Origin: Paenibacillus sp. RC67
GTDB taxonomy: Bacteria > Bacillota > Bacilli > Paenibacillales > NBRC-103111
Assembly: GCF_030020805.1 (NCBI RefSeq)
Contig: NZ_CP125098.1
Coordinates: 3,619,501-3,683,500 of the forward strand
DNA length: 64,000 bases
Direction of reading: 5' to 3'
Shown here: in pieces, positions 18,672 through 29,160 of the stretch
How positions within the stretch are numbered: position 1 is the stretch's first letter
Layout: the number at the start of each line of letters is the position of its first letter
Translations under genes and position numbers: made by a program
The notes under the pieces: generated by a model
The model's database searches: none
Seen by the model: only the letters and a program-made list of their open reading frames with translations
Told to the model about the DNA's origin: nothing

Positions 18672-18712
18672 TAAAAATAGCCCCTCACCTTTGAGTATCA
18701 TAAGAGAGGGGC
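18672..18712 (-). terminator. Terminator of the sugar ABC operon (leftward)
   Basis: A 7-bp GC stem (18680-18686 with 18706-18712); read leftward it is followed by TATTTTTATT. Confidence 0.75.
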
Positions 18713-18721
18713 ATTGATGTC

Positions 18722-20255
18722 TTATTTTTTCTGTGATTTGTACCAGTCATTGGTTTCTTTGGTAATTTGTCTGCCGCCTTTATCCAGCCATTCTTGGACA
18801 AACCGGTCGAAATCATCCATTGGCACTTTTCCCATGACCAGTTTGACATATTCTTCATCACGAAGGGTATTCAAATCAGACTGCTTATCAGGAGCTGAAG
18901 GGGCGACGAAGGCTAGCGCTGGGTTCTTAATGCCCATATCTTTGACCAAATCCAGATTTTCCTTCTGTGCTTTTTGTACTTGAGGAGGAGCTGTCAGTAC
19001 GACATAGCTGTAAGGATCATAAGGGTTGTGGGCAATGACGGCATCGACGCCATCGGCTTTGTATTTCTCAATATTGATTTTCAACGTGCCGTCGGCATTC
19101 TTAGTATTATGAACACCCTCGACACCATAGCGCTTCATATTGTATCCTTCGTCGCTTGCTTGCCAGTCTAACAGCTCTATGATCCGTTTCAACTTCTCTT
19201 TATCGGTTTTGGCTGGAATGACCCATTGTCCAAAAAATCCGGATGTTTCGCTGAACCCTAATTTGCCCGCAGGACCTCCTGGCGGTTTGATCATGATGAG
19301 GTTCGCTTTCGGATCAATTTTAGCTAAATTCTCAACATAGCGCGCATAGTCACTGGTCTGACCGCCAATAAGAATACCTGCTTTACCACCTTCAAGCTTC
19401 TCCCAGACTTGGGTGTTTTTCAATACGGCAAAGTCCTTATCCAACCCCGCCTTCTTGATACAGCTTTCGGAGCCACTCTAATGCCTGCTTCTTCCCGGGG
19501 GTGATGTCAGAGTTCATGAGGGTGCCATCTTCCATTTGGCGCCAGCCGGCTCCGGTGTCGAAGGCCATGTAGAGCGGGTCCATATGGGAGACGTTCTCTC
19601 CAAAGGCGATGCCGAAGGTATCGGCTTTACCGTTCTTATCCGGATCATCCGTTGTGAATTTAAGAGCGGTCTTGTACAGTTCATCGGTTGTCTTAGGAAC
19701 AGGAAGCCCGAGGTTATCAAGCCAATCCTTGCGGATCATGACCGCAGAACGGTTTAAAGCTCTAGTACGGGGAATCCCGTATAGTTTGTTATTGATTTTG
19801 ACATTATCGAAGATCGTCTGGGGAGTCTTCATAATGTTGGGAGCCACTTTGATAGCCTCATCCAATTGGGTGAAAGCACCTTGCTCCACATATTTATTCA
19901 GCTCGGGATCAGGATAGCTGGTCCAGAGGATTAGATCCGGCATGTCGCCTGAGGCCAAAGTAACCTTCAATTTGTCGTTGTAGCTGTTGTTAGGGACAGC
20001 CATCGGCTCGAATTCGATGTTGAATTTATCCTCAATGTATTTCCACACCTCGTTTTTTTGCGGCGGCTCGTTGTATAACGGGAACATCATGCTGATTTTC
20101 AGCCTTTTTTGACTGCTCTTGGAGTCCGGTGTTGTGTTATTAGCTGTCGGTTTCTTCTCGTCTGCGCCTGGAACGATCGAACAGCCTATAAGGGTTGTTG
20201 CAGTAAGAGAAGATAGGGCGGCTACGGTAAGCAATTTGGACCATTGTTTGTTCAT
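18722..20255 (-). pseudogene. Extracellular sugar-binding lipoprotein (LplA-like), frameshifted at a G run
   Basis: The N-terminal part (20255-19437) begins with a lipoprotein signal (lipobox LIGC) and the ABC solute-binding fold (DMPDLILWTSYPDPEL and so on), but stops after YQEGGVG. The rest (240 codons to 18722) continues in another frame from LDKDFAVLKNTQVWEKL. Deleting one G from the G4 run at about 19446-19450 restores YQEGGLDKDFAVL and a protein of about 510 residues, normal for the LplA/YtcQ family that feeds LplB/LplC-type permeases. Either a sequencing slip or a fresh mutation; if real, uptake by this system is lost. Confidence 0.85.
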
Positions 20256-20380
20256 GGATTGCGACCTCCTAAGAGTTTTTGCGCCAGTAAAACTGGCAGT
20301 GCAAGGGTATTAATTGGGTATGTAAAGGATGCTGCAGCACCCGGCTTACTTGTGTTGCATACGAACGTGGTGGATCGCAA

Positions 20381-21253
20381 CTAGCCTTTCACCGAACCGA
20401 GCAGTACACCTTTGGCGAAATGCTTTTGAAGAAAAGGGTATACAAAAAGGATAGGCACGGTAGCGACAATAATGGCAGCCATCTTAATGGTAGCTGGTAT
20501 GATCTTGAGCTCGCCCATAGCTTGTTCGAATTCTTGGGTGGAGCCTTCAATAATCATTTGCCTCAGCACTACTTGAATCGGCCACAAATTCGATTTGGTT
20601 ATATAAATAACAGCTGCGAAGAATTGGTTCCAATGCCCAACCGCATAAAATAAAGTAAAGGTAGCGAGCGCGGGCATAGACAAAGGCAGAACAATTCGGA
20701 ACAGCACGCCCAGGTTTTTGCATCCATCGATGCGAGCTGCTTCTTCCAGCTCTTCAGGGATGCCTTGGAAGAAATTTTTCATAATAATGAGATTGAAGGC
20801 ACTAATTGCGCCTGGAATAATAAGCGACCAGACGGAATTGATAAGTCCGAAAGATTTCACGATCATATAAGAAGGGATCAGACCGCCACTGAATAAGATA
20901 GTGAATACAACCAGAAAGAGGATCGTCCTGCGGCCTTTCAGTCTTTTTTTGGCTAAAGGGTAGGCCATAAAGGTTGTAAATAACAAGTTAGTAATCGTGC
21001 CAACCACAGTGATGAAGAAGGTTGTGTACAACGATCGCACGAAATGCGTGTTGGTGAAAATGGTTTGATAAGCATCCCAAGTGAACGTCTCAGGCCACAG
21101 AATGACGCCGCCTCGCAGTACTTGCTGCAGTGGGGCAAGAGAAGTGGCTAGAATATAAATGAAAGGAAATAAAGTCATGAAAGCGCATAAGGTTAAAATA
21201 ACGATATTAGTCACATCGAACGCACGGCTACCTGCGGTAGGCTTTATATGCAT
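20381..21253 (-). CDS. Carbohydrate ABC transporter permease (LplC/YtcP-like)
   Basis: 290 residues with six membrane helices. The EAA loop (EELEEAARIDGCKNLGVLFRIVLPLS, about residues 175-200) contacts the ATPase. The C-terminus KGVLLGSVKG is typical of LplC/YtcP permeases in Paenibacillus polysaccharide loci. It ends 125 bp before the solute-binding gene and follows the partner permease by 32 bp. No ATPase gene is present, as is usual because a shared MsmX-type ATPase serves these systems. Confidence 0.93.
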   Translation of the reverse strand: MHIKPTAGSRAFDVTNIVILTLCAFMTLFPFIYILATSLAPLQQVLRGGVILWPETFTWDAYQTIFTNTHFVRSLYTTFFITVVGTITNLLFTTFMAYPLAKKRLKGRRTILFLVVFTILFSGGLIPSYMIVKSFGLINSVWSLIIPGAISAFNLIIMKNFFQGIPEELEEAARIDGCKNLGVLFRIVLPLSMPALATFTLFYAVGHWNQFFAAVIYITKSNLWPIQVVLRQMIIEGSTQEFEQAMGELKIIPATIKMAAIIVATVPILFVYPFLQKHFAKGVLLGSVKG

Positions 21254-21285
21254 GTGAGGATCCCTCCTAAGTTATCGAAATCGAG

Positions 21286-22245
21286 TTAGTATACGCCTTC
21301 TTCGCCGAATTTTTTGCATAACCAGTTGGCACCGACGACCATGACCAGACCAACAATGGATTTGAACAAGCCAACAGCTGTCGTATAGCTGAACTTTCCT
21401 CCGATTAAGCCTTCTCTATACACATAGGTTTCGAAAACATCTCCAACACTATTGACGGTCGAATTCAGCATGAGGAATATATGTTCGAAGCCGACATCGA
21501 GGATGTTGCCAAGCCTCAAGATAAGAAGAATAAGGATCGTGCTGCGAATGGCAGGCAGGGTGATGTGCCACAGCTGGCGCCAACGTCCCGCACCATCTAC
21601 AATAGCTGCCTCATAGAGCTGGGTATCGACACCAGATAACGCCGCAAGAAAGATAATCGTACCCCAACCGGCTTCTTTCCACACACTTTGAGAAACAAGC
21701 AAAGAACGGAACCATTCGGGAGTAGTCAGGAATGGGAGCGCTTCGCTTCCTGTCGCTTTGATGATTTCATTCACCAGGCCTCCTTGCGTGCCAAGCAGTA
21801 AATACGTCATCCCGGCTACAACGACCCAGGAAATAAAATGAGGTAAATAGATGATCGTTTGTACAGACCGTTTGAAAACTTGATTTTTTACTTCATTCAA
21901 TAATAAAGCAATGATGATAGGAGCGGGGAAAAAGAAAATTAAATTGTACAGACTGATCAATATCGTATTACGGAAAATTTGCCAAAACTTATCGTATTGA
22001 AACAGGGTAACAAAGTGTTTGAAGCCTACCCAGTCACTCCCTATAATGCCCTTGAACGGACTGTAATCCTGAAAAGCAATCACGACGCCCCACATAGGCA
22101 AATATTTAAAGATGAGAAAATACAATAGCCCGGGTGCCAAAAGCAGATAAAGATCCCAATCGATCAAGTGCCGCTTCCAACTTGGTTTGGTTTCGCCCAC
22201 AGTTGAGGTATTGTTGAAACTGGCTTCTGCGGTATCCGCTTTCAT
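21286..22245 (-). CDS. Carbohydrate ABC transporter permease (LplB/YteP-like)
   Basis: 319 residues, about six membrane helices, with the LplB-type opening (WDLYLLLAPGLLYFLIFKY) and an EAA loop (LYEAAIVDGAGRWRQLWHITLP). It is the first gene of the leftward transport operon; aaggag precedes the ATG at suitable spacing. With the LplC-like permease and the solute-binding lipoprotein it should import oligosaccharides released by extracellular lyases. A likely cre site and three ATCATTTC motifs lie upstream. Confidence 0.93.
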   Translation of the reverse strand: MKADTAEASFNNTSTVGETKPSWKRHLIDWDLYLLLAPGLLYFLIFKYLPMWGVVIAFQDYSPFKGIIGSDWVGFKHFVTLFQYDKFWQIFRNTILISLYNLIFFFPAPIIIALLLNEVKNQVFKRSVQTIIYLPHFISWVVVAGMTYLLLGTQGGLVNEIIKATGSEALPFLTTPEWFRSLLVSQSVWKEAGWGTIIFLAALSGVDTQLYEAAIVDGAGRWRQLWHITLPAIRSTILILLILRLGNILDVGFEHIFLMLNSTVNSVGDVFETYVYREGLIGGKFSYTTAVGLFKSIVGLVMVVGANWLCKKFGEEGVY

Positions 22246-22341
22246 TTTAATCCACGCTCCTTGTTAATGGGTGCTTGAGATAGGTTCATTCCGGTGATGC
22301 AAGATGTGTTGCTGCGACCCCCATGAGAATTATTGTAGGAG

Positions 22342-22504
22342 AGGTGTCAGCATAAAGAAACAATCATTTCGTCTGACACCTAAAGCGCTTACAAATGACG
22401 TTAAATACTGCTTTCTAAGGGGATAATCATTTCTTGTGATTATAACCAAATACTCTTCTTCCACACCGTAAAGGTGCCGATTGAACATGATCTTCTGAAA
22501 TGAT
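22342..22504. promoter_or_regulatory. Divergent control region: ATCATTTC motifs and a 9-bp inverted repeat
   Basis: ATCATTTC occurs at 22363-22370 and 22426-22433, and inverted (GAAATGAT) at 22497-22504. AGGTGTCAG at 22342-22350 pairs with CTGACACCT at 22373-22381. All lie between the permease operon and the divergent lyase gene, so they are candidate sites for the neighbouring AraC regulator. Inference from position and repetition only. Confidence 0.4.
22381..22394 (-). promoter_or_regulatory. Predicted cre (CcpA) site
   Basis: The minus strand reads TGTAAGCGCTTTA, a near match to the cre consensus TGWAANCGNTNWCA, differing only at the last two bases. Located about 140 bp upstream of the permease operon, it implies carbon catabolite repression of the polysaccharide locus. 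Confidence 0.6.
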
Positions 22505-22601
22505 CGTTTCCTTAGGAAGGGAGCAAGTATAGAATAAGCAGTGTCAGATAACGATCCATGGATTGGGAATTAAGACATTTTTCCAGAGGGGATGATGTAC
22601 C

Positions 22602-24483
22602 GTGTTCAGTCAAAAAGTTTCTCAAGATCAGGCTGCTGAGCTCTTGTTATCTGCAGCCCAATTTCGTCCTTTCCCAAAAGGGAACGAACGAGAACGTTGG
22701 GAGTCCATTCCCAAGGATATTCATCTAATGTGGATGCAATGGGCGGAAGAACGTTTAGATTACGGCTGGCCGGCATTGCCCGCAACCAGGTATATGGATT
22801 TTGTAAAGAATGGAAACCGATCTCAGTACGAAGCAACTTATTTTGATCGTAGACGAGCATTGATCGATCTCGTTATTGGAGAATGCCTGGAAGGACAAGG
22901 CCGGTTTCTGGAGCAGATCATTAACGGCATATGGTGTTTATGTGAAGAGTCGTATTGGGTTGTTCCTGCTCATATGTCTTTATCTCCGCAAAGCAGAGGC
23001 TATGCGCTGCCTGATGTAACAGAGCAGGTAATCGACTTGTTCGCTGCAGAGACGGGGGCGCTTCTGGCGTGGACCGCTTATTTATTAGAAGACCAATTCC
23101 ATGCGGAATGCCCAATGATTATGAAACGGGTACGTCATGAAATGCAGCGCCGTATATTTGAACCCTACTTAGACCGGGAGGATTTCTGGTGGATGGGCTA
23201 TAGTGAAAAGAAGGTCAACAACTGGAATCCATGGATTCATTCCAATTGTCTTGCCGCTTTCTTAATCCTTGAAGAAGAGCCAGTGATCCGCAGTCGGGCA
23301 GTGGCCAAAGCGGCTCATAGCTTAGATACCTTTATGCAGGTTTATCATCCAGACGGTGGCTGTGATGAAGGTCCCAGTTATTGGGGGAGAGCAGGCGCTT
23401 CGTTATTTGACTGCTTGGAGCTTATGTACTGGGCTACGGACGGCAAACTGAATTTTTATGATGAACCTCTCGTTAAGGAGATTGGGAAATATATTTATCG
23501 GGTACATATTGACGATAATGAGTTTGTGAATTTTGCCGATGGAGATGGACGTATCAAAATATCAGGAAACCTTGTGTATCAATACGGTAAACGGATAGAA
23601 GATTCCAAGATGAGCCGACTTGGGGCTTATGCGTTCCAAAAAAATGGTTTTTTACGTGATAAAATAGCTTCTCCCATGCGAATCTTGTCGGAGCTGATGG
23701 ATGCGGAGGCGTTGTTGGCTCAGCCTTTGACGCCCCCATATGAACGGGATATTTGGCTGCCGGATACTCATATTTTTGCGGCTAGAGAGACGGCAGGTCA
23801 AGGGACGGGATTATATCTGGCTGCCAAGGGAGGGCATAACGACGAGAGTCACAACCATAATGACATAGGTCATTGCATTGTCTATTACAACGGCTTCCCC
23901 TTCCTGATTGATGCCGGAGTGGAGAGCTACACGGCGAAGACCTTCAGCCCTCAGCGTTATGAGATTTGGACGATGCAATCCGCTTATCATAGCCTGCCGA
24001 CAGTGAATGGGGTACAGCAGCAGGCTGGGAAAGCATTTCGTGCAACCGAAGTTACGTATGAGTCCAATGAGGAGCGAGCTCGGGTGTCCATGAATATCGG
24101 GACTGCTTACCCGCCTGAAGCCGGAATCAACGTATGGCGCCGAAACTGTACTTTGTACAGAGAGGGCGGGAATTCGAAGGCAGCAGTGGAAATTGTCGAT
24201 TCTTTTCAGTTAAAAGAAGTGACAACGGAGGTTATATTTAATTATTTGATGCTACCGATTCCCTTGCTGAGAGACAAGGGGATAGTCGAGCTGGTACATG
24301 AGAAAGGGGGAAACCCTCCTGCTTCAGTATGATGCAGAGAACCTAAATGCTTCTGTAGAGCCTATAGCCGTGACGGATCCGAGGATGCGGCCGGTATGGG
24401 GAGATACGATATATCGATTGCAGCTCCAGGTAAGAGAAGCGATGATAGCTGGTACATTTGTCGTGCAAATTCAGGCATTGTAA
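22602..24483 (+). pseudogene. Heparinase II/III family lyase, frameshifted near the 3' end
   Basis: The GTG-started frame (ribosome site gagggg) has 576 codons: an N-terminal alpha/alpha toroid (about 1-380), then the beta-sandwich heparinase II/III domain with GGHNDESHNHNDIGHCIVYYN and FLIDAGVESY near residues 410-440. The frame stops at 24332, but QYDAENLNASVEPIAVTD continues in the next frame to 24483. Removing one G from the G5 run near 24307-24312 gives HEKGETLLLQYDAENL and about 626 residues. It should cleave an acidic polysaccharide taken in by the adjacent transporter. No signal peptide is seen, so it acts inside the cell on imported oligosaccharides. Confidence 0.85.
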
Positions 24484-24501
24484 ACATCTATATAAGTTGA
24501 A

Positions 24502-24526
24502 AAATCCGCTGAATTGCGGATTTTTT
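24502..24526 (+). terminator. Terminator after the lyase gene
   Basis: aaatccgc/gcggattt stem (24502-24509 with 24516-24523), ending in T6. Confidence 0.85.
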
Positions 24527-24783
24527 GCTGTTCTGTAGACACAAGCCAGCTTAACGCTGCCTGCAAACCTCGCGAAAGCTCGTCCTCAAGATAAGATGTA
24601 TCCTCAAGTCTAAAAGTTGTAAAAGCAGGGAAATGGGAATTATTATTGAAAATATATATCCTGGAAATGAATAACTAATGATTGGAATGACTTCATTAAT
24701 GATATCTCTTGGTTTATTAAGCTGACTGATAAAGTATTACCCTAATCTGAATGGAAATTATATAACCAAAAGTGAGGATGAAT

Positions 24784-25284
24784 ATGAACATAGTTCTTAT
24801 AGGTATGTCTGGAGCTGGCAAAAGCACTTTAGGTGTGCTGCTTGCAAAAGCATTAGGAATGGATTACGTGGATACAGATATCGTTATTCAACAACATGAA
24901 GGCAGGTTGCTGCAAGATATAATTGATAATGATGGCAACGAAAAATTTATGGAAGTCGAAGAAAAAATTGTATCTGAATTGCAACTAAAAAATTGCGTAA
25001 TATCTACAGGTGGAAGTGTTATTTATTCAGAAAAAGCTATGAATGTCCTTAAACAGGGTGGACAAATTATTTATTTACATGTTCCCTATGAAGAAATTCA
25101 AAAGAGACTAACCAACATAACAACTAGAGGCATTGTAGTAAAGAAAGGCAATAGTCTTAAGGACGTTTACGAGGAAAGGGTTCCTCTATACATGAAGTAT
25201 AGTGATATAACTCTTGATTGCTCAGATAAGGATATAGAACTTTGTGTTAGTGAAATTATAGAGAAAATACAAGAAAGTCATTGA
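24784..25284 (+). CDS. Shikimate kinase-like protein
   Basis: 166 residues from the ATG at 24784 (the gtgagg before it serves as the ribosome site). The P-loop GMSGAGKST at 7-15, the DTD motif (DYVDTDIVI) and STGGSVI fit the shikimate kinase family; LHVPYEEIQKRLTN and RVPLYMKYSDI are the lid and C-terminal helix. The key substrate arginine of the RGI segment appears to be present (TTRGIVVKK). It may be AroK or a paralogous small-molecule kinase; no other aromatic-pathway gene is nearby. The DNA is AT-rich compared with the preceding lyase gene. Confidence 0.75.
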   Translation: MNIVLIGMSGAGKSTLGVLLAKALGMDYVDTDIVIQQHEGRLLQDIIDNDGNEKFMEVEEKIVSELQLKNCVISTGGSVIYSEKAMNVLKQGGQIIYLHVPYEEIQKRLTNITTRGIVVKKGNSLKDVYEERVPLYMKYSDITLDCSDKDIELCVSEIIEKIQESH

Positions 25285-25790
25285 GATCATAACAAGCGTT
25301 GTTTTTGAATGCGAAGAAGTGCATTGTTCCGTTTTGAAATGGATTTCCGGGGAAACCATGTCCATGAGAGATTTCACCAGTGGGGAAATGGTTAGTACCT
25401 TGGGCAATCATATTGCATATTTACATCAGTTTTCGCAGAGTTTTAAACATGGTTCAAGTTTTATAAGACCCGAATATGGAATAGAGTGGGTTAATAACAT
25501 GTTGACCAAATTGCGATCAGGCGAAATAACGGGGGTTATCACCACCAAGGAATTTCAATTCCTTGAAAATGCATTGTCGCTGGTTCATCCATGCCGACAT
25601 TCACTATAGCAACTTAATCCGCACATCAAGGGGAATTTCATTCATTGACTTTGGATTATCGGGGTTTGGATATTACGCAATGGATATTGCTATGGGTGCC
25701 CTATTTACTAAAAGTGAATTACGGGATGATCTGCTTTCCAGTTACTCTAATATTATTTCTGGAAGAATAGACATCTTACAGATGGCTTGA
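25285..25790 (+). pseudogene. APH-type phosphotransferase remnant
   Basis: Two overlapping frames together read as the C-terminal two-thirds of an aminoglycoside-phosphotransferase-like kinase: VHCSVLKWISGETM and so on to about 25590, then, one frame over, WFIHADIHYSNLIRTSRGISF and IDFGLSGFGYYAMDIAMG. The Brenner motif HADIHYSN is present, but the N-terminal nucleotide loop is missing: the frame begins right against the kinase gene stop. So the gene has both a 5' deletion and a frameshift near 25585. Confidence 0.75.
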
Positions 25791-25915
25791 GTGATAAAAC
25801 CTATTCTAGTGACAGTAAATTTACTCAGGTTGATTCTGAAGAGAGTCCTGGGTGGATTGAGTATCCAGATGATAATAACAATTGGAAATCGATCAAAGAA
25901 TTGGAGGATGATACG

Positions 25916-26315
25916 GTGGTTCCAAAACACTTTATTTCTGCTGCAACAATTGTGCTTAATGATCGTAATGAAATATTATTAATAAAAGGTCCTAGTCGAG
26001 GTTGGGAAATGCCAGGTAGAGTGGTTGAAGAAGGTGAATTGTTAAAAGATGCAGCGGTCAGAGAAACAAAGGAAGAGAGCGGTATAGATGTTGAGGTGAC
26101 CCAGTTTTGTGGTATTTTTCAAAATGTAAGTGAGCGTATTAACTTTATTTTTAGCTAGACCAATCGGGGGAGAACTGACAACGACCTCTGAGTCTTTAGA
26201 AGTAGGATTTTTTCCAATTGAAGTGGCATTAGAGATGGTGACTTGGAAAAATTTCAGGCAGAGAATAGAGCTTTGTTTAAATAAAGATCTTCATCCATTT
26301 TATGTTGAATTTTGA
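25916..26315 (+). pseudogene. Nudix hydrolase, frameshifted at a T run
   Basis: GTG 25916 follows ttggagg by 8 nt. The Nudix box reads GRVVEEGELLKDAAVRETKE then ESGID: the REXXEEXG part is intact, but the first glycine of GX5E is Arg (PGR instead of PGG). The frame stops at 26158 after INFIFS; LARPIGGELTTTSESLEVGF continues in the next frame to 26315. One extra T in the T5 run near 26148 joins them as INFIFLARPIGGEL, giving about 132 residues. It would hydrolyse nucleoside-diphosphate-linked compounds if repaired. Confidence 0.7.
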
Positions 26316-26390
26316 GTGTAATCATCATCCCAGCATGTTTAAATGTATCAGGTTAATGTTTCACATTCCATGCTGAAAGGAACCTATGTT

Positions 26391-27845
26391 ATGCTGCGAA
26401 CGCGAACTATCGCCTTACTAACTGTAATAATAATTGCCACAGGATTTGCAATGTTCTGGCCGAATGTTTCTGATGCAGCGTCGTCATCGGAGGATCACGC
26501 GACGGTTCCGTCTTTCCCCATTACCGTGAATGGAACGGTCATAGATCAATTCCACAGCTCTTATCCTCTCTTGCTATATCGCGATATTACATACTTCCCT
26601 ATGACATGGGACTATACATCTGCTCTAGGATTGACAGTAGACTGGAATAAACTGGATGAACTCGCACTCAACAAGAATCAGTCATGCGCTCCTCTCTCTC
26701 AAACACTGTCGGCGCAAACCGTTAGTGGCAGTGGTTCAGACGTAATCCCTGTCCCGTTTCAGGTGAAGGTGAATGGGACCCTCATCGATAATTCGCAAGA
26801 ACGTTACCCGATATTGTTGTACAACAATATTACTTATTTTCCCATGACGTGGAGATTCACTAATGAAATGTTCAACTGGCAGGCGACATGGAACGATATA
26901 GACGGCTACAGCATTCAATCATGTGAGAAAGCGACCCAGGAAACGTCGATGCAAAGGGATGCACTGAATGTGGCCAATGGGGGACAGCTTGCTGTCAAGG
27001 ACAACTGGATTTACATGAATCCTGTACGAAGCTCTGGAGGGCCTCATCGTCTGGTCAAAGCGAAATGGGACAACTCTGATCAGATGGAGCTATCGACGGA
27101 TAATGCCATGTCGATCAATGTTGCAGGGGACTGGCTGTACTATATCGTATCCGAACCATACAAATCGAATGAGATTTACAAAATTCAAACGGACGGGACT
27201 CGCAGAACACTCGTGACGCATACGGCCGGAAAACAATTATGGGTGCAAGACGGTTATTTGTATTTCCTGAAGAATGTTCAGCCAAACAAATCGGAAGATG
27301 ATGGCAAGGTTCAAGGACATGCCGGGATTTCCAGAATGAGCATGGATGGTACTAACGAGCAGGAACTTTTTGCCGACCCGGGAGTACTAGACTTCTATTT
27401 GCATACGGACCAAATCTATTTCCGAACCGTGAACAACGGGGAAAACAACCTGTACATGATGAATGCTGATGGGTCAAAAAAACAGCTGCTGAGGGACGAT
27501 GTAACCTCTTATATCATTGTTGACGATTGGATTTACTACATGCAAGACCAAAAGCAGCTTCGCAAGATAAGCATGGATGGATCGACGGATATTGCATTGA
27601 ATGAATTTGAGATCCCACGGGCTTCGATCAAGACCTATCATCGTGGCTGGCTTTATGTTACTGTTGCGGTATCCGGCAGCATTGCCGCTTCGAATCCAAT
27701 CGAACGAGTGAGAATTGACGGAACTGGGAGGGAAAAGATCGCTGAAGCACGCCCGCGCGCGCTTTATATAGCAGGGGACGAAATGTATTTCGCCAATTGG
27801 GACATGGGAGATAGCGTAATGGAGCATTTCAAACTTGACAAGTGA
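26391..27845 (+). CDS. Secreted protein with two stalk-like repeats and a DUF5050-like propeller
   Basis: 484 residues from the ATG that follows aaaggaacc. The signal peptide ends near SDAAS (residue 31 or so). Two N-terminal repeats share the pattern VNGTxID...YPxLLYxxITYFPMTW (about 43-90 and 125-175), like the copper-amine-oxidase-N/stalk family. The rest is a beta-propeller of short blades (NWIYMNPV, DWLYYIVS, GYLYFLKN, DQIYFRTV, DWIYYMQD, GWLYVTVA), as in DUF5050. It is probably a cell-surface scaffold or sensor. A paralogue lies at 45194-46804. No catalytic residues are recognised. Confidence 0.75.
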   Translation: MLRTRTIALLTVIIIATGFAMFWPNVSDAASSSEDHATVPSFPITVNGTVIDQFHSSYPLLLYRDITYFPMTWDYTSALGLTVDWNKLDELALNKNQSCAPLSQTLSAQTVSGSGSDVIPVPFQVKVNGTLIDNSQERYPILLYNNITYFPMTWRFTNEMFNWQATWNDIDGYSIQSCEKATQETSMQRDALNVANGGQLAVKDNWIYMNPVRSSGGPHRLVKAKWDNSDQMELSTDNAMSINVAGDWLYYIVSEPYKSNEIYKIQTDGTRRTLVTHTAGKQLWVQDGYLYFLKNVQPNKSEDDGKVQGHAGISRMSMDGTNEQELFADPGVLDFYLHTDQIYFRTVNNGENNLYMMNADGSKKQLLRDDVTSYIIVDDWIYYMQDQKQLRKISMDGSTDIALNEFEIPRASIKTYHRGWLYVTVAVSGSIAASNPIERVRIDGTGREKIAEARPRALYIAGDEMYFANWDMGDSVMEHFKLDK

Positions 27846-28029
27846 ACGGGTACCGGTTGAGGGAGCTGTATACTTAACGCGTGAGTGTCGCTCGTTGGAA
27901 AGCCCTTTTGTCGTATAGTTCCGTTCCATATAGCGCTTCGGCAGCCTCTTTACTCTAAATGGAAGTTATCTTTTGGAATAATACGCTAAATAATCAAGGT
28001 TAGCGAAAGTAAGATATGAGGGTGAAGCA

Positions 28030-28293
28030 ATGGAGATACCCACCTTTTTATATTTCATGTATCAATATCGTGATGAACTCCAAATGTCAGACACAGACTT
28101 AATTAAGCTATTTGGCGAGTTAGAATCAGAGGAGAAGAAGAAGGAACTTCAAAACGAAGTTTTAGTGATTGGGCAAAACTTAAAGATGGAAGATTGGGAA
28201 ATGGAGAAGTCGGTTGCTATTTTATGCAGTAAATACAGTAAGAGACGCATTAAAAAGATAGTTCAAAAAGTACATAACGAACTTTACAGTTGA
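28030..28293 (+). CDS. Small hypothetical protein
   Basis: 87 residues, mostly helical and charged (ELESEEKKKELQNEVLV, YSKRRIKKIVQKVHNEL), with no signal peptide or membrane segment. The ribosome site gaggg lies 7 nt before the ATG. I do not recognise the family. It stands alone between the secreted propeller protein and the fermentation island. Confidence 0.6.
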   Translation: MEIPTFLYFMYQYRDELQMSDTDLIKLFGELESEEKKKELQNEVLVIGQNLKMEDWEMEKSVAILCSKYSKRRIKKIVQKVHNELYS

Positions 28294-28525
28294 TAGGCAA
28301 TACATTATGTAGGCTTGTCAGTTAAAGCTATCGCTACACGTTAGTTCAATTAAACAGCGTCAGTCTATGACTTTATTGTCCGGTCAAGGCTGCCGCTGTC
28401 TCTATATTCGAGTCAGTAATGCGATGATTCCGCTCAGAATCGGCGGGCTCCAGTCTAATATTTATTTTTCAAAGAACATTAAAGCCAAACTTTTACCGAG
28501 CAAAATATAAACAACCACCTTGATT

Positions 28526-28575
28526 TGTGATTGTTTTCACATGCAAATCACTTTCATTCCACTATACTTGGAACT
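28526..28575 (+). promoter_or_regulatory. Fnr-type promoter of the hemerythrin-focA operon
   Basis: TGTGATTGTTTTCACA (28526-28541) is a perfect TGTGA-N6-TCACA site. A good -10, TATACT, lies at 28563-28568, which puts the start near 28575 and the box centre 41.5 bp upstream, the classic class II activator position. Confidence 0.82.
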
Positions 28576-28620
28576 ATCAGGAGATATTATCAGGCCTTAA
28601 GCCAAATGGAGGGAAAAGCT

Positions 28621-29139
28621 ATGAGACAGCATCAGAATATAAACACGCTATTTACGACCATCGGACATCCGCTGTATGAATTTAATGAAGCGGTTCAACG
28701 ATTGAGAGAAGAGCATACAATACTCGAGGAAGGATTAGGCGAGCTGTGCGCTGTAGCCAAGACGATAGGAGAGGATAATCAGGTAGCCGATTGGACCAGC
28801 CAGTTGCGTGAATTGCGGGTAAAGGCTAAGGCCTTTCAGCTAGAGCTGGAAGCTCACAGCAAGTGGGAGGAGGAGAAGATGTTTCCGATGATCGCTTGGT
28901 ACTTCGGCGAAGAGCTTGTTCAATTTCCGCTGATGGAGCAGGAGCATGAGCTGGCCAAGCAATGCATCGAAGCCTTCTTCAAAGCGGTGGATCGCATCCA
29001 TCAAGCTGTGCGCTGCGCGGAGGCTCAGGATATGGCTGCCTATTTGCTTCAAGCCAGCTCGATATTAAAGCATCATTTTCGCAAGGAGGAAGAGATCATC
29101 CAGGCACTAGAAGACCGTTCGAACGGATTCGGTTATTAG
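28621..29139 (+). CDS. Hemerythrin-domain protein
   Basis: 172 residues from ATG 28621, eight nt after ggaggg; the longer frame starts inside the Fnr box and is not credible. It is a four-helix hemerythrin-like domain: LREEHTIL, EAHSKWEEEKMFP, MEQEHELAK and LKHHFRKEEEII supply the His and Glu ligands expected of a di-iron site that binds O2 or NO. It is the first gene of an Fnr-controlled operon with the formate channel 21 bp downstream. A second copy lies at 33472-34017. A role in oxygen or NO buffering or sensing is inferred. Confidence 0.85.
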   Translation: MRQHQNINTLFTTIGHPLYEFNEAVQRLREEHTILEEGLGELCAVAKTIGEDNQVADWTSQLRELRVKAKAFQLELEAHSKWEEEKMFPMIAWYFGEELVQFPLMEQEHELAKQCIEAFFKAVDRIHQAVRCAEAQDMAAYLLQASSILKHHFRKEEEIIQALEDRSNGFGY

Positions 29140-29160
29140 ACAGCTAGGAGGGGTTGTTCC

